From: Eubacteriales bacterium | GTDB taxonomy: Bacteria; Bacillota_A; Clostridia; Lachnospirales; Lachnospiraceae | DNA length: 8,028 nucleotides | Reading direction: 5' to 3' | NCBI GenBank assembly: GCA_030533315.1 | Contig: JAUNJL010000014.1 | Location: 24,012 to 32,039, forward strand | In this document: positions 1-7,032 of the stretch, in pieces | How the letters are laid out: the number at the start of each line of letters is the position of its first letter | Numbering within the stretch: the stretch's first letter is position 1 | Notes under the pieces: model-generated | Seen by the model: only the letters and a program-made list of their open reading frames with translations | The model's database searches: none | What the model was told of the DNA's origin: nothing | Position numbers and translations under genes: made by a program

Positions 1-92
1 CTCCGGCCCAGGCGGAAGGCTCTCCGGGCTGGGCCGGTTCCCGGGACTGAGCGGACGGTCCTCCGGCCCAGGCGGAAGGCTCTCCGGGCTGG
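1..92. repeat. 60-bp tandem repeat, truncated by window edge
   Basis: Bases 1-32 and 61-92 are identical, giving a period of exactly 60 bases (20 codons) within the minus-strand reading frame. The encoded unit begins SPESLPPGPEDR and continues PLSPGNRP. A degenerate third trace (CTCCGG followed by a diverged copy) lies at about 101-118. Only one full unit and part of the next are visible, so the true copy number is unknown and the array probably continues off the left edge. Confidence 0.85.
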
Positions 93-1011
93 ACAGGCGA
101 TCCTCCGGCTCGGAGGGCTGCGGCGGGCGCCGCTCTTCCATGTCCTGGGCCTCCATGGCCATCTCTCCCTCTTCCTTCTGTGCCTCCTCCCTTGCCCCCG
201 CTTCCCCTTCCCGAGGCTCCTCTTCCTTCAACACTTCCTCCCCTGCCTTCTCTGTCGAGATCCCCACCTCCTGTACTTCTTCCTTCTGCTCTTCTTCCTT
301 CTGCACTTCCTCCTTCTGCACTTTCCCCTCCGGCATCCCTGGCTTTTCCCCCTGTGCCTCCTCCCCCTGCATGACATCCTCCGGCTCTTCCTCCTTTTGG
401 GCCTTCTCATACTGGCCCAAGCCTTCTCCCGAAGCTTCCAAGCTCCCTGGCTCCCGCATTTCCTCCTGCCCTCCTTGTCCCTCTCCATTCTCCTCCTCTG
501 TCCGCTCCATCACCTCCTGGGGATCTCCCATGTCCTTTTCCTCCCTTTTCTCTTCTGTTCTCTGCCCTATGACCTTTTCTTTCTTTTTCTCCCCCTCCTC
601 CTTGGTTTTTTCCATAGGCCTCATCTCCTGAAAATTTGCCGGGCGGATGATCTGGTCATCCCACTCCGTGCCGTAAAAGCCCCCCGAATCGGTAAGGATG
701 ATCATCCCGCCTATTTTGCCTATGGAAATATCGGAGCCGCCCATATTTGCCGCCTCCGTCTCGATGCATCCCTCCAGCCCATCCTCCTTCGTCGAAAGGC
801 TTCCCAACGGCAGGCCCATCAACAGACCGTCCCGCCTTACAAAACCATAGACCTTACAGGTCGTGTCCGGCAAGATCCCCTGACACCGAAGATGAATCTC
901 CAGAACACAGCGCCCCTCCTTCACCTCCACCTTGATAAACCCACAGTTCTGCCCCTTTTTTCCCTTCCGGTACTCATACACATATGCAGCAAACCGTTGA
1001 TATCCGGTCAC
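1..1011 (-). CDS. Hypothetical protein with N-terminal conserved domain and long acidic repeat linker, 3' end outside window (partial)
   Basis: The frame is open without a stop for 337 codons from a GTG at 1011-1009 to the left edge, so the C-terminus lies outside the window. GTG is chosen because AGGAGG (1019-1024) sits 7 bases upstream, and an in-frame TGA lies a short way further upstream. Residues 1 to about 127 look like a compact mixed alpha/beta domain: it opens VTGYQRFAAYVYEYRKGKKG, then CGFIKVEV, TCKVYGFVRRDG and a GGFYGTEWDDQ motif. From about residue 130 the protein becomes Glu/Lys/Gln-rich low complexity with (V/E)QKEE repeats, then Pro-rich 20-residue repeats at the edge. No signal peptide or membrane segment is visible. 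The N-terminal domain resembles one I recall from Lachnospiraceae proteins, possibly those annotated DUF6128; this is from memory and unverified. The function is unknown. It is transcribed divergently from the tRNA gene. Confidence 0.82.
   Translation of the reverse strand, partial: MTGYQRFAAYVYEYRKGKKGQNCGFIKVEVKEGRCVLEIHLRCQGILPDTTCKVYGFVRRDGLLMGLPLGSLSTKEDGLEGCIETEAANMGGSDISIGKIGGMIILTDSGGFYGTEWDDQIIRPANFQEMRPMEKTKEEGEKKKEKVIGQRTEEKREEKDMGDPQEVMERTEEENGEGQGGQEEMREPGSLEASGEGLGQYEKAQKEEEPEDVMQGEEAQGEKPGMPEGKVQKEEVQKEEEQKEEVQEVGISTEKAGEEVLKEEEPREGEAGAREEAQKEEGEMAMEAQDMEERRPPQPSEPEDRLSSPESLPPGPEDRPLSPGNRPSPESLPPGPE
271..321. repeat. 15-bp tandem repeat encoding (V/E)QKEE pentapeptides
   Basis: On the minus strand three consecutive 15-base units (307-321, 292-306, 277-291) encode VQKEE, VQKEE and EQKEE. 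A partial fourth unit (VQ) lies at 271-276. Related QKEE words recur nearby at about 169-180 and 388-400. The repeat keeps the reading frame and extends the acidic linker of the leftmost protein, and it is likely to vary in copy number between strains. Confidence 0.8.
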
Positions 1012-1018
1012 CCCTGTT

Positions 1019-1024
1019 CCTCCT
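1019..1024 (-). promoter_or_regulatory. Ribosome binding site deciding a GTG start
   Basis: AGGAGG on the minus strand, 7 bases before the GTG at 1011. It fixes the start of the leftmost protein even though there is no ATG nearby in frame. Confidence 0.8.
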
Positions 1025-1042
1025 GCCAATCTACATCATTAA

Positions 1043-1071
1043 TATATATGAAGGAAAGTCCGGTCCATCAA
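1043..1071 (-). promoter_or_regulatory. Candidate promoter for the leftmost protein gene
   Basis: On the minus strand, TTGATG (1066-1071) and TATATA (1043-1048) are separated by 17 bases. Transcription would start near 1036, just ahead of the AGGAGG at 1019-1024. The spacing is ideal but the AT-rich context makes chance matches easy. Confidence 0.5.
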
Positions 1072-1090
1072 CCTTTTTTCATTTTTATCC

Positions 1091-1119
1091 TTGACAAATT
1101 GTCAAATCCTTAGTATACT
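1091..1119 (+). promoter_or_regulatory. Promoter of tRNA-Pro
   Basis: TTGACA (1091-1096) is a perfect -35 box. After a 17-base spacer comes TATACT (1114-1119), one mismatch from the -10 consensus. The start point would be near 1126, a few bases before the mature tRNA at 1135. Both boxes lie inside palindromes: TTGACAAATTGTCAA (1091-1105) and TAGTATACTA (1111-1120). Confidence 0.85.
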
Positions 1120-1134
1120 AATCCTTGCAGTTGG

Positions 1135-1208
1135 CGAAGCGTGGCTCAGTTTGGTAGAGCGCTGCGTTCGGGACGCAGAGGCCGTGGGTTCGAATCCCGT
1201 CGCTTCGA
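1135..1208 (+). tRNA. tRNA-Pro (anticodon CGG)
   Basis: A complete cloverleaf of 74 bases. The acceptor stem CGAAGCG (1135-1141) pairs with CGCTTCG (1201-1207), with discriminator A1208. The D arm is GCTC/GAGC, the anticodon stem CTGCG (1162-1166) pairs with CGCAG (1174-1178), and the loop TTCGGGA contains anticodon CGG at 1169-1171. The T loop is TTCGAAT with a stem that includes G-T wobbles. The G after the anticodon is typical of proline tRNAs. The 3' CCA is not encoded (the next bases are CTC) and must be added by tRNA nucleotidyltransferase. The tRNA reads CCG codons. It is a single gene with its own promoter and terminator. Confidence 0.95.
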
Positions 1209-1222
1209 CTCTTGGCAGGGGT

Positions 1223-1263
1223 ACCGGAGTTCTTGTGTGATATCAAGGACTCCGGTCTTTTTT
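1223..1263 (+). terminator. Rho-independent terminator of tRNA-Pro
   Basis: A 13-base-pair stem, ACCGGAGTTCTTG (1223-1235) with CAAGGACTCCGGT (1244-1256), contains one G-T wobble and has an 8-base loop. It is followed by a run of six T (1258-1263). There is no matching T tract on the minus strand, so it acts in the plus direction only. Confidence 0.92.
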
Positions 1264-1473
1264 GTGTTCTGATCAAAAAAGATCCCGTCCACGAGATCCT
1301 CCGCCTGTATCCAGACGGCAAGCCGTGGCCGCACTGCCCTCTCCCCACGCTCCCACCACCGGCGGTCTATGTATCGCTGACTAACCGTCTGCCTCTTCAC
1401 CACGGCTCGTCCTCTAAAAAGCGTGACCTCCCTTCAGCGGACGAAAAAGATTTCCCTCCGCCATCTCCCCAAA
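1264..1473. other. Spacer between two convergent terminators; no convincing gene
   Basis: These 210 bases lie between the plus-strand tRNA terminator and the minus-strand lipoprotein terminator. The only coding-like trace is on the minus strand: an ATG at 1464 gives 16 codons (MAEGNLFRPLKGGHAF) to a TAG at 1416-1414, and a different frame (GTG at 1403) then stays open into the tRNA antisense. No ribosome binding site with proper spacing precedes the ATG. A small decayed gene is possible but unproven. The palindrome GATC-A6-GATC at about 1270-1283 is the only other feature noted. Confidence 0.4.
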
Positions 1474-1513
1474 CAAAAGCAGAGCAAAATAGTCCCGGCT
1501 ATCCTGCTCTGCT
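1474..1513 (-). terminator. Terminator of the SurA-like lipoprotein gene
   Basis: Read on the minus strand, AGCAGAGCA (1505-1513) pairs perfectly with TGCTCTGCT (1478-1486). The stem extends inward through two G-T pairs and ATAG/CTAT to about 15 pairs with a 6-base loop. The tract TTTTGTTT follows at about 1470-1477. It lies 47 bases after the stop codon of the lipoprotein gene. Confidence 0.85.
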
Positions 1514-1559
1514 CTTCTATCTTATGCGAATATTCTGTATGAATCTCGGCCTAAAAGCC

Positions 1560-2867
1560 TTATTCCTCCGGCTCCTCCTCCACCTGAACGTCTGTGGAGG
1601 TGCTGCTGCTCTTCTCCTCATCCGTTTCCGTGTCCTCCGGACCGCCGGACTCCTTGTCCTCCTCCGCCTCGGCATCCTCAGTTTCGGCTTCTTCCGTCTC
1701 AGCTTCCTCTTCCTTAGCATCCTCTGCCTCGGCATCCTCCGCTTCGATCGCCTCTAACTCCTCAGCGTCCTGGGCTTCATCAGAATCCTCATCCTCGTTC
1801 TCCGTCTCCGGAGCCTCCTTTTCCTTGAAGGTAAACATATGCTGATCCGTAATGGTCAGCTTTTTCAAAGCCTTCTCATCAGTAGTCACATCCGCCTCTT
1901 CCAGCCACTTCTCCGTGGTCTCGGCATAATAAGCGTTCTCCTTGGTGGTTGTCACTGACGATCTCTTGGACTCCGTGGCATCCTGATCAAACTCCTCATC
2001 CAGGCGCAGGACATACTCACCTGTCTCCGTCTCCACAACCTCCGGGTAAACCTCTCCCTCCTTCAAGGTGTGCAGGGCCTCAAGAACCTCCTGGGCGTAG
2101 GCCGTCGTCTGAAGATCCTGATCCTCCGTCTCATTGGTGGTAAAGCTTCCTGTCAAAGCGCTGTAGCCTTCATCCTCGGCCTTTGCGATCTCATCCATAT
2201 CCGCCTTGGGATCCTCCAGCATCTGATCCAGGATCTTCTGGGCCTGCTCCTTCTTTTTCTTTATATCCTCCTCCGTCAGGTTCTCTCCTGCGGTGGAAAT
2301 ACTCACATAGGTAAAGGAAGACTGCTGGATCTCCTCATCCGTAAGCTGGATATCCGCCTCCTCCAAAATAGGCTCGTGGATCTTTTCGCGGTAAGTCTCC
2401 AACTCCAAAAGCATCCTGACCTGATCCTCCGTCACCGCCAGGGCTTCCAGGGTCTCCTCGTCATTGGCTTCCATGAAGGCTTTTGCCGCCTCTGCCATGG
2501 CGCTCTCTTCCTCCTCTGTGACCTCCACGCCATAATCGGCCGCCTTCTCCTTCATAATGCACATCAGCTGTACCTGCTCCAGAGACTGACGCACCGCCTG
2601 GTCACCATAGGTCTCGCCGCTTTCCGAATCCGCAGTCTGATTCCAGATATTATCTGCGCTTCCCATAAACTGCATGTACAAGGCGGCAGTCTGAGCCTGC
2701 TGCTGCCTCGCATAAAGGCTTACCACCCCCATGGGGATCTCGGTTCCATTTACCGTGGCCACCGTTTTCGTTCCATCCAGCTTCTTCCCACCGCAGCCGG
2801 CCAGCATACCTGCTGCCAAAACCCCTGCCAGGGCCGCTGCGGCGGTTCTCTTTGTCAATTCTTTCAT
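1560..2867 (-). CDS. SurA/PrsA-like peptidylprolyl isomerase-related lipoprotein with acidic C-terminal tail
   Basis: This 435-residue protein opens with a lipoprotein signal: MKELTKR, a hydrophobic Ala/Leu stretch, then LAGC with Cys25 as the predicted lipidated residue. It should therefore sit on the outer face of the cytoplasmic membrane. Residues about 34-185 fit a SurA-type N-terminal chaperone region, with VATVNGTEIP at the start as in that family. Residues about 181-291 follow the parvulin layout (a helix after the first strand, a Gly-rich turn, LKEGEV and GEYVLRLDE near the end). The usual catalytic HILV-type strand reads SISTAG, so isomerase activity is doubtful and a holdase role more likely. 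Residues 351-435 are an acidic tail. The start is set by GGAGG (2873-2877), 5 bases before the ATG; an upstream TTG at 2894 is rejected. It lies downstream of mfd but has its own promoter. PrsA-like foldase and plain surface lipoprotein are the alternatives. Confidence 0.85.
   Translation of the reverse strand: MKELTKRTAAAALAGVLAAGMLAGCGGKKLDGTKTVATVNGTEIPMGVVSLYARQQQAQTAALYMQFMGSADNIWNQTADSESGETYGDQAVRQSLEQVQLMCIMKEKAADYGVEVTEEEESAMAEAAKAFMEANDEETLEALAVTEDQVRMLLELETYREKIHEPILEEADIQLTDEEIQQSSFTYVSISTAGENLTEEDIKKKKEQAQKILDQMLEDPKADMDEIAKAEDEGYSALTGSFTTNETEDQDLQTTAYAQEVLEALHTLKEGEVYPEVVETETGEYVLRLDEEFDQDATESKRSSVTTTKENAYYAETTEKWLEEADVTTDEKALKKLTITDQHMFTFKEKEAPETENEDEDSDEAQDAEELEAIEAEDAEAEDAKEEEAETEEAETEDAEAEEDKESGGPEDTETDEEKSSSTSTDVQVEEEPEE
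1575..1815. repeat. Low-complexity acidic-codon tract with 60-bp periodicity
   Basis: This stretch encodes the lipoprotein tail, dominated by Glu, Asp and Ala codons. The 14-base word GCCTCGGCATCCTC occurs at 1666-1679 and again at 1726-1739, exactly 60 bases apart, with diverged similarity around each. It points to past tandem duplication of a 20-residue EDAEAE-containing unit. Confidence 0.6.
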
Positions 2868-2872
2868 CTCTT

Positions 2873-2877
2873 CCTCC
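2873..2877 (-). promoter_or_regulatory. Ribosome binding site deciding the lipoprotein start
   Basis: GGAGG on the minus strand, 5 bases before the ATG at 2867. It places the start directly before a proper lipoprotein signal peptide and rules out the in-frame TTG at 2894, which would add nine residues ahead of the signal. Confidence 0.85.
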
Positions 2878-2883
2878 AAGCCG

Positions 2884-2912
2884 ACTGCCTGCAAATATCC
2901 TTGTCAGACAGT
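2884..2912 (-). other. Possible hairpin in the lipoprotein leader
   Basis: On the minus strand ACTGTCTG (2905-2912) can pair with CAGGCAGT (2884-2891), with one G-T pair and a 13-base loop. It sits in the roughly 75-base untranslated leader, 6 bases upstream of the Shine-Dalgarno sequence. It may be chance. No known riboswitch was recognised. Confidence 0.35.
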
Positions 2913-2948
2913 ACATATTCTCTTTCTATGCAAAACTGCGCTGTTATG

Positions 2949-2977
2949 AGTATAATCTTTTTTTTCTCCCAGGGCAA
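2949..2977 (-). promoter_or_regulatory. Promoter of the SurA-like lipoprotein gene
   Basis: On the minus strand TTGCCC (2972-2977) and TATACT (2949-2954) are separated by exactly 17 bases, the spacer holding a run of eight A. The start would be near 2942, giving a leader of about 75 bases. The promoter makes this gene independent of mfd, whose stop lies 179 bases upstream. No classical terminator is seen between the two, only the short palindrome GGCGGAACCGCC at 3020-3031 without a T tract, so read-through from mfd is also possible. Confidence 0.7.
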
Positions 2978-3046
2978 GAAAAATCACAAAAAAGCATATT
3001 TATTTCACATATTGGGGAGGGCGGTTCCGCCAGGACTTTCCAGCCT

Positions 3047-6000
3047 CTACTCCTCCACCAGTCCCAAAAGCTTTTCTGCAAAATCCGACAGGGCCTCCAC
3101 CATCTTTCCAGAGGTCTTCAGGAAAAACTTAGGTTCCTGTTCATTTTTAAACTGCAGAGCTCTTCTGTACTCCCCCAGAAGGGCCGGTATCCCCGCCGGG
3201 TTCAGTCGGGCCTTCTCATACAGGGTGATCCGGCAGGTGCTGCTGTCCGTCTGCTTGATCTCCGTCACGTAGGCCTGGTGGGCCAGGGCCTTCAGCCGGG
3301 CAATGGCCAGCAGGTTCAGCACTGCCTTGGAGGGCTCCCCGAACCGGTCTATCAGCTCCTCCAGCATGTCGTCATAGTCCTGCTGCGTCTCGATCCCTGC
3401 GATCCGCTTATAGATATCCAGCTTCTGAAACTCATTGCTGATATAGGAGTCCGGGAGAAAGGCATCCATGTTCATGTCAATGGTTGTCTCAAAATCCTCC
3501 ATGGTGTGGATACCCTTGGCCTCCTTCACCGCCTCACTCAGCATCTTGCAGTAAAGATCATACCCCACCGCATTCATGTGACCATGCTGCTGAGCGCCCA
3601 GAAGGTTCCCGGCGCCTCTCAGCTCCAGATCCCTCATGGCGATCTTAAATCCGCTTCCCAGATCCGTAAACTCCCGGATCGCAGCCAAGCGTTTTTCCGC
3701 CGTTTCCTTCAGCATCCTGTTCTGGCGGTACATCAAAAAGGCATAAGCCGTCCTGTTGGAACGCCCGATTCTTCCCCGCAGCTGATACAGCTGAGAAAGT
3801 CCATAGCGGTCGGAATCGTGGATGATCATGGTATTCACGTTGGAAATGTCCAGACCGGTCTCGATGATGGTGGTGGACACCAGCACATCCGTCTCCCCGT
3901 TGATAAAGCTGTACATCACCTGCTCCAGCTCCCGCTCGCTCATCTGTCCATGGGCAAAATCCACCCGTGCGTCCGGAACCAGCTTCCGGATCCGGTTTGT
4001 CACCTCATCGATATCATTGACCCGGTTGTACACATAGTACACCTGGCCCCCTCTCCGCATTTCCCGGCTGATCGCCTCCCTCACCGTCTCCTCGTCAAAC
4101 TCCATCACATAGGTCTGGATCGGCATACGATCCATGGGCGGCTCCTCCAAAACGCTCATATCCCGAATACCGATCAGGCTCATATGAAGAGTCCGGGGGA
4201 TGGGAGTTGCCGTCAGGGTCAGCACGTCCACGTCCTTTTTCAGCTGCTTGATCTTCTCCTTGTGCGCCACCCCAAAGCGCTGCTCCTCGTCAATGATCAA
4301 AAGCCCCAGGTTTTTGTACACCACATCCTTGGAAAGCACTCGGTGAGTACCGACCACAATATCCACCTGCCCCTTCTTCAGATCCTCTATGGCCTTTTTC
4401 TGCTGCGCAGGGGTACGGAACCGGCAAAGCAGCTCCACCCGCACGGGAAACTCCTTCATCCGCTGGACAAAGGTGTTGTAGTGCTGCTGGGCCAGGATGG
4501 TGGTGGGTACCAGATAGACCACCTGCCGGCTCTCCTGAACCGCCTTAAAGGCCGCCCGCAGTGCGATCTCCGTCTTGCCGTAGCCCACGTCCCCGCACAC
4601 CAGACGATCCATGATCTTCTTGCTTTCCATGTCCCGCTTGGTGTCCTCGATGGCAGCCAGCTGATCCTCCGTCTCCTCATAAGGAAACATTTCCTCAAAC
4701 TCCTTCTGCCACACCGTGTCCGGCCCACAGACATAGCCTTCCTTTTCCTGCCGGATGGCGTACAGCTCCACCAGCTCCCTGGCAATGTCCCGGACGGCCC
4801 CCCGCACCTTTGTCTTGGTCCGGTTCCACTCCTGGGTTCCCAGCTTGTTCAGCTTTGGCGGCTTCGCCGCATCCCCCCCAGAATACTTTTGGAGGGCATC
4901 CAGCTGGGTCGCGAGGATGTAGAGATTGCTGCCGTCCCGGTATTGGATCTTGATATAATCCTTGACGATCTTATCTACCTCCACCTTCTCGATGCCCTTG
5001 TAGATCCCCAGACCGTGCTTTTCATGAACCACGTAATCACCGATGGAAAGCTCTGCAAAATCCTGGATCCGGTTTCCCTTGTAGGTTTTTTTCTTCTTTC
5101 TTTTCTTCTGCTCCTGACCGAAGATATCCGTTTCCGTGATCACCCCGAACTTTACCAGGGGATACTCGAAGCCCCTCCTGGCGTGGCCGTAGGTCACCAT
5201 GATCTCCCCCGGCTGTAGCACGCGTTCCAGATCCAGGCTGTAGAAGGCTGACAATCCCTCCTCCTGAAGATCCCTGGCGAGGCGCTCCGCCCTGGTGCGG
5301 GAACCGGACAGGAGCACGATCTGGCTGCCCTGCTTTTTGTACTTGAAAAGATCCTTTACCAACAGCTCAAAGCTTGCGTTATAGGAGTTCACCGACTGTA
5401 CCTGGAGATTACAGGATTCTGTAAACCTCCAGCCCGACTTTTTCGGCTCCAGAGAGGAAAGAGAGATACAGCACCGTTTGTTCAGCGCCTTCTGGATGTC
5501 CCAAAAAGTGGACAGCCACTTTTCCGGAAGGGTCTGTCCGCTTTTCTCCGCCCGGTGCATACAGCTCTGCCGGTATTCCTCCTCCACGGCCTCCCCGTTC
5601 TCCAAAAGCCGATTGGGCTCGTCCAAAAAGATCAGGGTATCCTCCTGGGGGAAATAATCCAAAAAGGAAACCATGTCCTTTTTTCCGGTCAGCTCCACCG
5701 CCGGGTAAATCAGGACCTCCTCCAGGTTTTCCAGGGAACGCTGGCTCTCTGCGTCAAAGGTGCGAATGGAGTCGATCTCATCTCCCCACAGCTCTATGCG
5801 GATCGGATTTTCCTCCGTCAGCGGATAAATGTCCACGATTCCGCCCCGGACGGCAAACTGTCCCGGCATCTCCACCTGCCCGGTGCGCTGGTACCCCAGA
5901 TCCACAAGGGCCTTTTTGAAGGCGTCTATCTGGATGACACTGTCGCTAAAGAAGTGGAGCCGCCGGTTTTCGATCTCCCTGAGAGGAGAAAGAAAATCCA

Positions 6001-6367
6001 TGCAGCCGTCAATGCTGGTAAAAACCGTCGCCTCCTCCCGCTCCAGCAGAGCTTTTACCACCTGCATCCTCTGCCGTATGAGAAGATTTCCCTGGATATC
6101 CGCCTGAAAAAACAGAAGATCCTTTGCCGGGTAAAAAAGGGCGTCTTTATCATAAAACCGATAGTCCTCATAGATCTCCTTCGCCTGGCGCTCGTCCCCG
6201 GCTAGGACCAAGCGAAAGGAGGTCATTTGAGAAAGCCCGTAGATCAAATGCGCCTTCTGAGACTCGATGCAGCCCGTGACCTGCAAAACGCCGCTGCCCC
6301 TCTCTATCGCCTTCTGTATTTTTTCAAACTCCGCAAGATTTCTCAGCGGCTGTGTAAATGTGCCCAT
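3047..6367 (-). CDS. mfd: Transcription-repair coupling factor Mfd
   Basis: Mfd is an ATP-driven DNA translocase that pushes stalled RNA polymerase off damaged templates and recruits UvrA for nucleotide excision repair. The 1106 residues are slightly short of the usual 1150-1180 but all regions are present. An N-terminal UvrB-like module occupies residues 1 to about 350, with a degenerate nucleotide loop ([10 protein letters not shown]). A Lys-rich linker (KKRKKKK) leads into the RNA-polymerase-interacting region at about 437-505 ([16 protein letters not shown]). The RecA-like motor has Walker A GDVGYGKT at 592-599, DEEQ at 693-696, TATPIPRT, and motif [10 protein letters not shown] at 862-869. 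The C-terminal TRCF domain follows at about 955-1060. The start is supported by AGGAGG (6373-6378), 5 bases before the ATG. It follows pth by 33 bases and is probably cotranscribed with it. Identity is near certain. Confidence 0.98.
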   Translation of the reverse strand: MGTFTQPLRNLAEFEKIQKAIERGSGVLQVTGCIESQKAHLIYGLSQMTSFRLVLAGDERQAKEIYEDYRFYDKDALFYPAKDLLFFQADIQGNLLIRQRMQVVKALLEREEATVFTSIDGCMDFLSPLREIENRRLHFFSDSVIQIDAFKKALVDLGYQRTGQVEMPGQFAVRGGIVDIYPLTEENPIRIELWGDEIDSIRTFDAESQRSLENLEEVLIYPAVELTGKKDMVSFLDYFPQEDTLIFLDEPNRLLENGEAVEEEYRQSCMHRAEKSGQTLPEKWLSTFWDIQKALNKRCCISLSSLEPKKSGWRFTESCNLQVQSVNSYNASFELLVKDLFKYKKQGSQIVLLSGSRTRAERLARDLQEEGLSAFYSLDLERVLQPGEIMVTYGHARRGFEYPLVKFGVITETDIFGQEQKKRKKKKTYKGNRIQDFAELSIGDYVVHEKHGLGIYKGIEKVEVDKIVKDYIKIQYRDGSNLYILATQLDALQKYSGGDAAKPPKLNKLGTQEWNRTKTKVRGAVRDIARELVELYAIRQEKEGYVCGPDTVWQKEFEEMFPYEETEDQLAAIEDTKRDMESKKIMDRLVCGDVGYGKTEIALRAAFKAVQESRQVVYLVPTTILAQQHYNTFVQRMKEFPVRVELLCRFRTPAQQKKAIEDLKKGQVDIVVGTHRVLSKDVVYKNLGLLIIDEEQRFGVAHKEKIKQLKKDVDVLTLTATPIPRTLHMSLIGIRDMSVLEEPPMDRMPIQTYVMEFDEETVREAISREMRRGGQVYYVYNRVNDIDEVTNRIRKLVPDARVDFAHGQMSERELEQVMYSFINGETDVLVSTTIIETGLDISNVNTMIIHDSDRYGLSQLYQLRGRIGRSNRTAYAFLMYRQNRMLKETAEKRLAAIREFTDLGSGFKIAMRDLELRGAGNLLGAQQHGHMNAVGYDLYCKMLSEAVKEAKGIHTMEDFETTIDMNMDAFLPDSYISNEFQKLDIYKRIAGIETQQDYDDMLEELIDRFGEPSKAVLNLLAIARLKALAHQAYVTEIKQTDSSTCRITLYEKARLNPAGIPALLGEYRRALQFKNEQEPKFFLKTSGKMVEALSDFAEKLLGLVEE

Positions 6368-6400
6368 GCATCCCTCCTGTAAGCAAAGAAGCCAGCCCCA

Positions 6401-6979
6401 TCAGGCCTTCGGCTTCTTACGGTTGTATTCATTCATCGCCGCCTCCGGGCCGTCCTTGATGATTCTTTCGGCCGCCTCCGCCGCCTGGAGAATCACCTCA
6501 TCCACCAGCTTCCGGTCCGAGGGGGTAAAACGGGACAGGACATGATCCGCCAGATCCCACCCCTGAGGCTTGGCGCCCACCCCGATCTTGATGCGGAGGA
6601 ATTTGTCGGTCCCCAGCTTCTGGATAATGTCCTTCAGCCCATTATGCCCGCCGGCGCTCCCCTGCTTGCGAATGCGTATCTGCCCCGGATCCAGGTCGAT
6701 ATCGTCCTGAATGATAATCAGCTCCTTCTCCGGGTCGATCTTGAAAAAGCCGGCCATATCCCGCACAGGACCGCCGCTTAGGTTCATGTAGGAAAGAGGC
6801 TTCATGAGAATGGCCTTTTCCCCTCCGATGATCCCCTTCCCGTACATTCCATGGAACTTTACCCCGCTCTGGGGAACCTGATGTTTTTCCACCAGGCAGT
6901 CAATGGCGTCAAAGCCCACGTTGTGGCGTGTGGCCTCATACTGTCTGCCTGGATTTCCCAATCCAACAATTAAATACAT
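6401..6979 (-). CDS. pth: Peptidyl-tRNA hydrolase Pth
   Basis: Pth cleaves the ester bond of peptidyl-tRNAs that drop off ribosomes, recycling tRNA in the cytoplasm. The 192-residue length fits the family. The catalytic pattern is complete: Asn9 in GLGNPG, His19 in TRHNVG, Asn66 in SYMNLSG, Asp92 in QDDIDLDPG and Asn113 in GGHNGLKDI, matching the known Asn10, His20, Asn68, Asp93 and Asn114 of the E. coli enzyme. The ATG at 6979 is preferred because GGAG (6986-6989) lies 6 bases upstream. The ATG two codons earlier (6985) touches that GGAG directly and is poorly placed; using it would give 194 residues. The gene precedes mfd by 33 bases, a neighbourhood shared with Bacillus, and follows the GTPase gene after 53 bases with no clear promoter seen between them. 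Confidence 0.97.
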   Translation of the reverse strand: MYLIVGLGNPGRQYEATRHNVGFDAIDCLVEKHQVPQSGVKFHGMYGKGIIGGEKAILMKPLSYMNLSGGPVRDMAGFFKIDPEKELIIIQDDIDLDPGQIRIRKQGSAGGHNGLKDIIQKLGTDKFLRIKIGVGAKPQGWDLADHVLSRFTPSDRKLVDEVILQAAEAAERIIKDGPEAAMNEYNRKKPKA

Positions 6980-6985
6980 ACTCAT

Positions 6986-6989
6986 CTCC
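6986..6989 (-). promoter_or_regulatory. Ribosome binding site deciding the pth start
   Basis: GGAG on the minus strand, 6 bases before the ATG at 6979 and directly abutting the alternative ATG at 6985. The spacing favours the shorter protein beginning MYLIVGLGNPG, the usual beginning of Pth. Confidence 0.6.
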
Positions 6990-7032
6990 GATCCATTGTC
7001 TTCTCTTGCGCCGGCATCGCTTCACAGCTGCG

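Noticed and set aside
397..1113. Long plus-strand reading frame rich in Leu, Ser and Pro
   Set aside because: It is the exact antisense, codon for codon, of the minus-strand gene with a good ribosome binding site and acidic codons. It has no start signal of its own and runs into the tRNA promoter.
1187..1208. tRNA-Pro 3' end as an integration attachment site
   Set aside because: No second copy of the T-arm/acceptor sequence and no integrase are seen in the window.
1270..1283. GATC-A6-GATC palindrome
   Set aside because: Short and AT-rich, lying just after the tRNA terminator; likely chance with no supporting neighbours.
1118..1403. Two minus-strand frames crossing the tRNA (containing words like IRTHGL and RRDSNPRPL)
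   Set aside because: These peptides are the well-known artefact of translating tRNA antisense. The tRNA itself is clear.
2868..2894. TTG start extending the lipoprotein by nine residues
   Set aside because: No ribosome binding site at a suitable distance, and it would place nine residues ahead of the signal peptide. The ATG at 2867 has GGAGG 5 bases upstream.
3020..3031. GGCGGAACCGCC palindrome as an mfd terminator
   Set aside because: Only a 5-bp stem and no adjacent T tract; the nearest T run on the minus strand is more than 20 bases away.
2852..5218. 788-codon plus-strand frame
   Set aside because: Antisense shadow of mfd and its upstream gap. The Mfd protein shows all family motifs, while this translation shows none.
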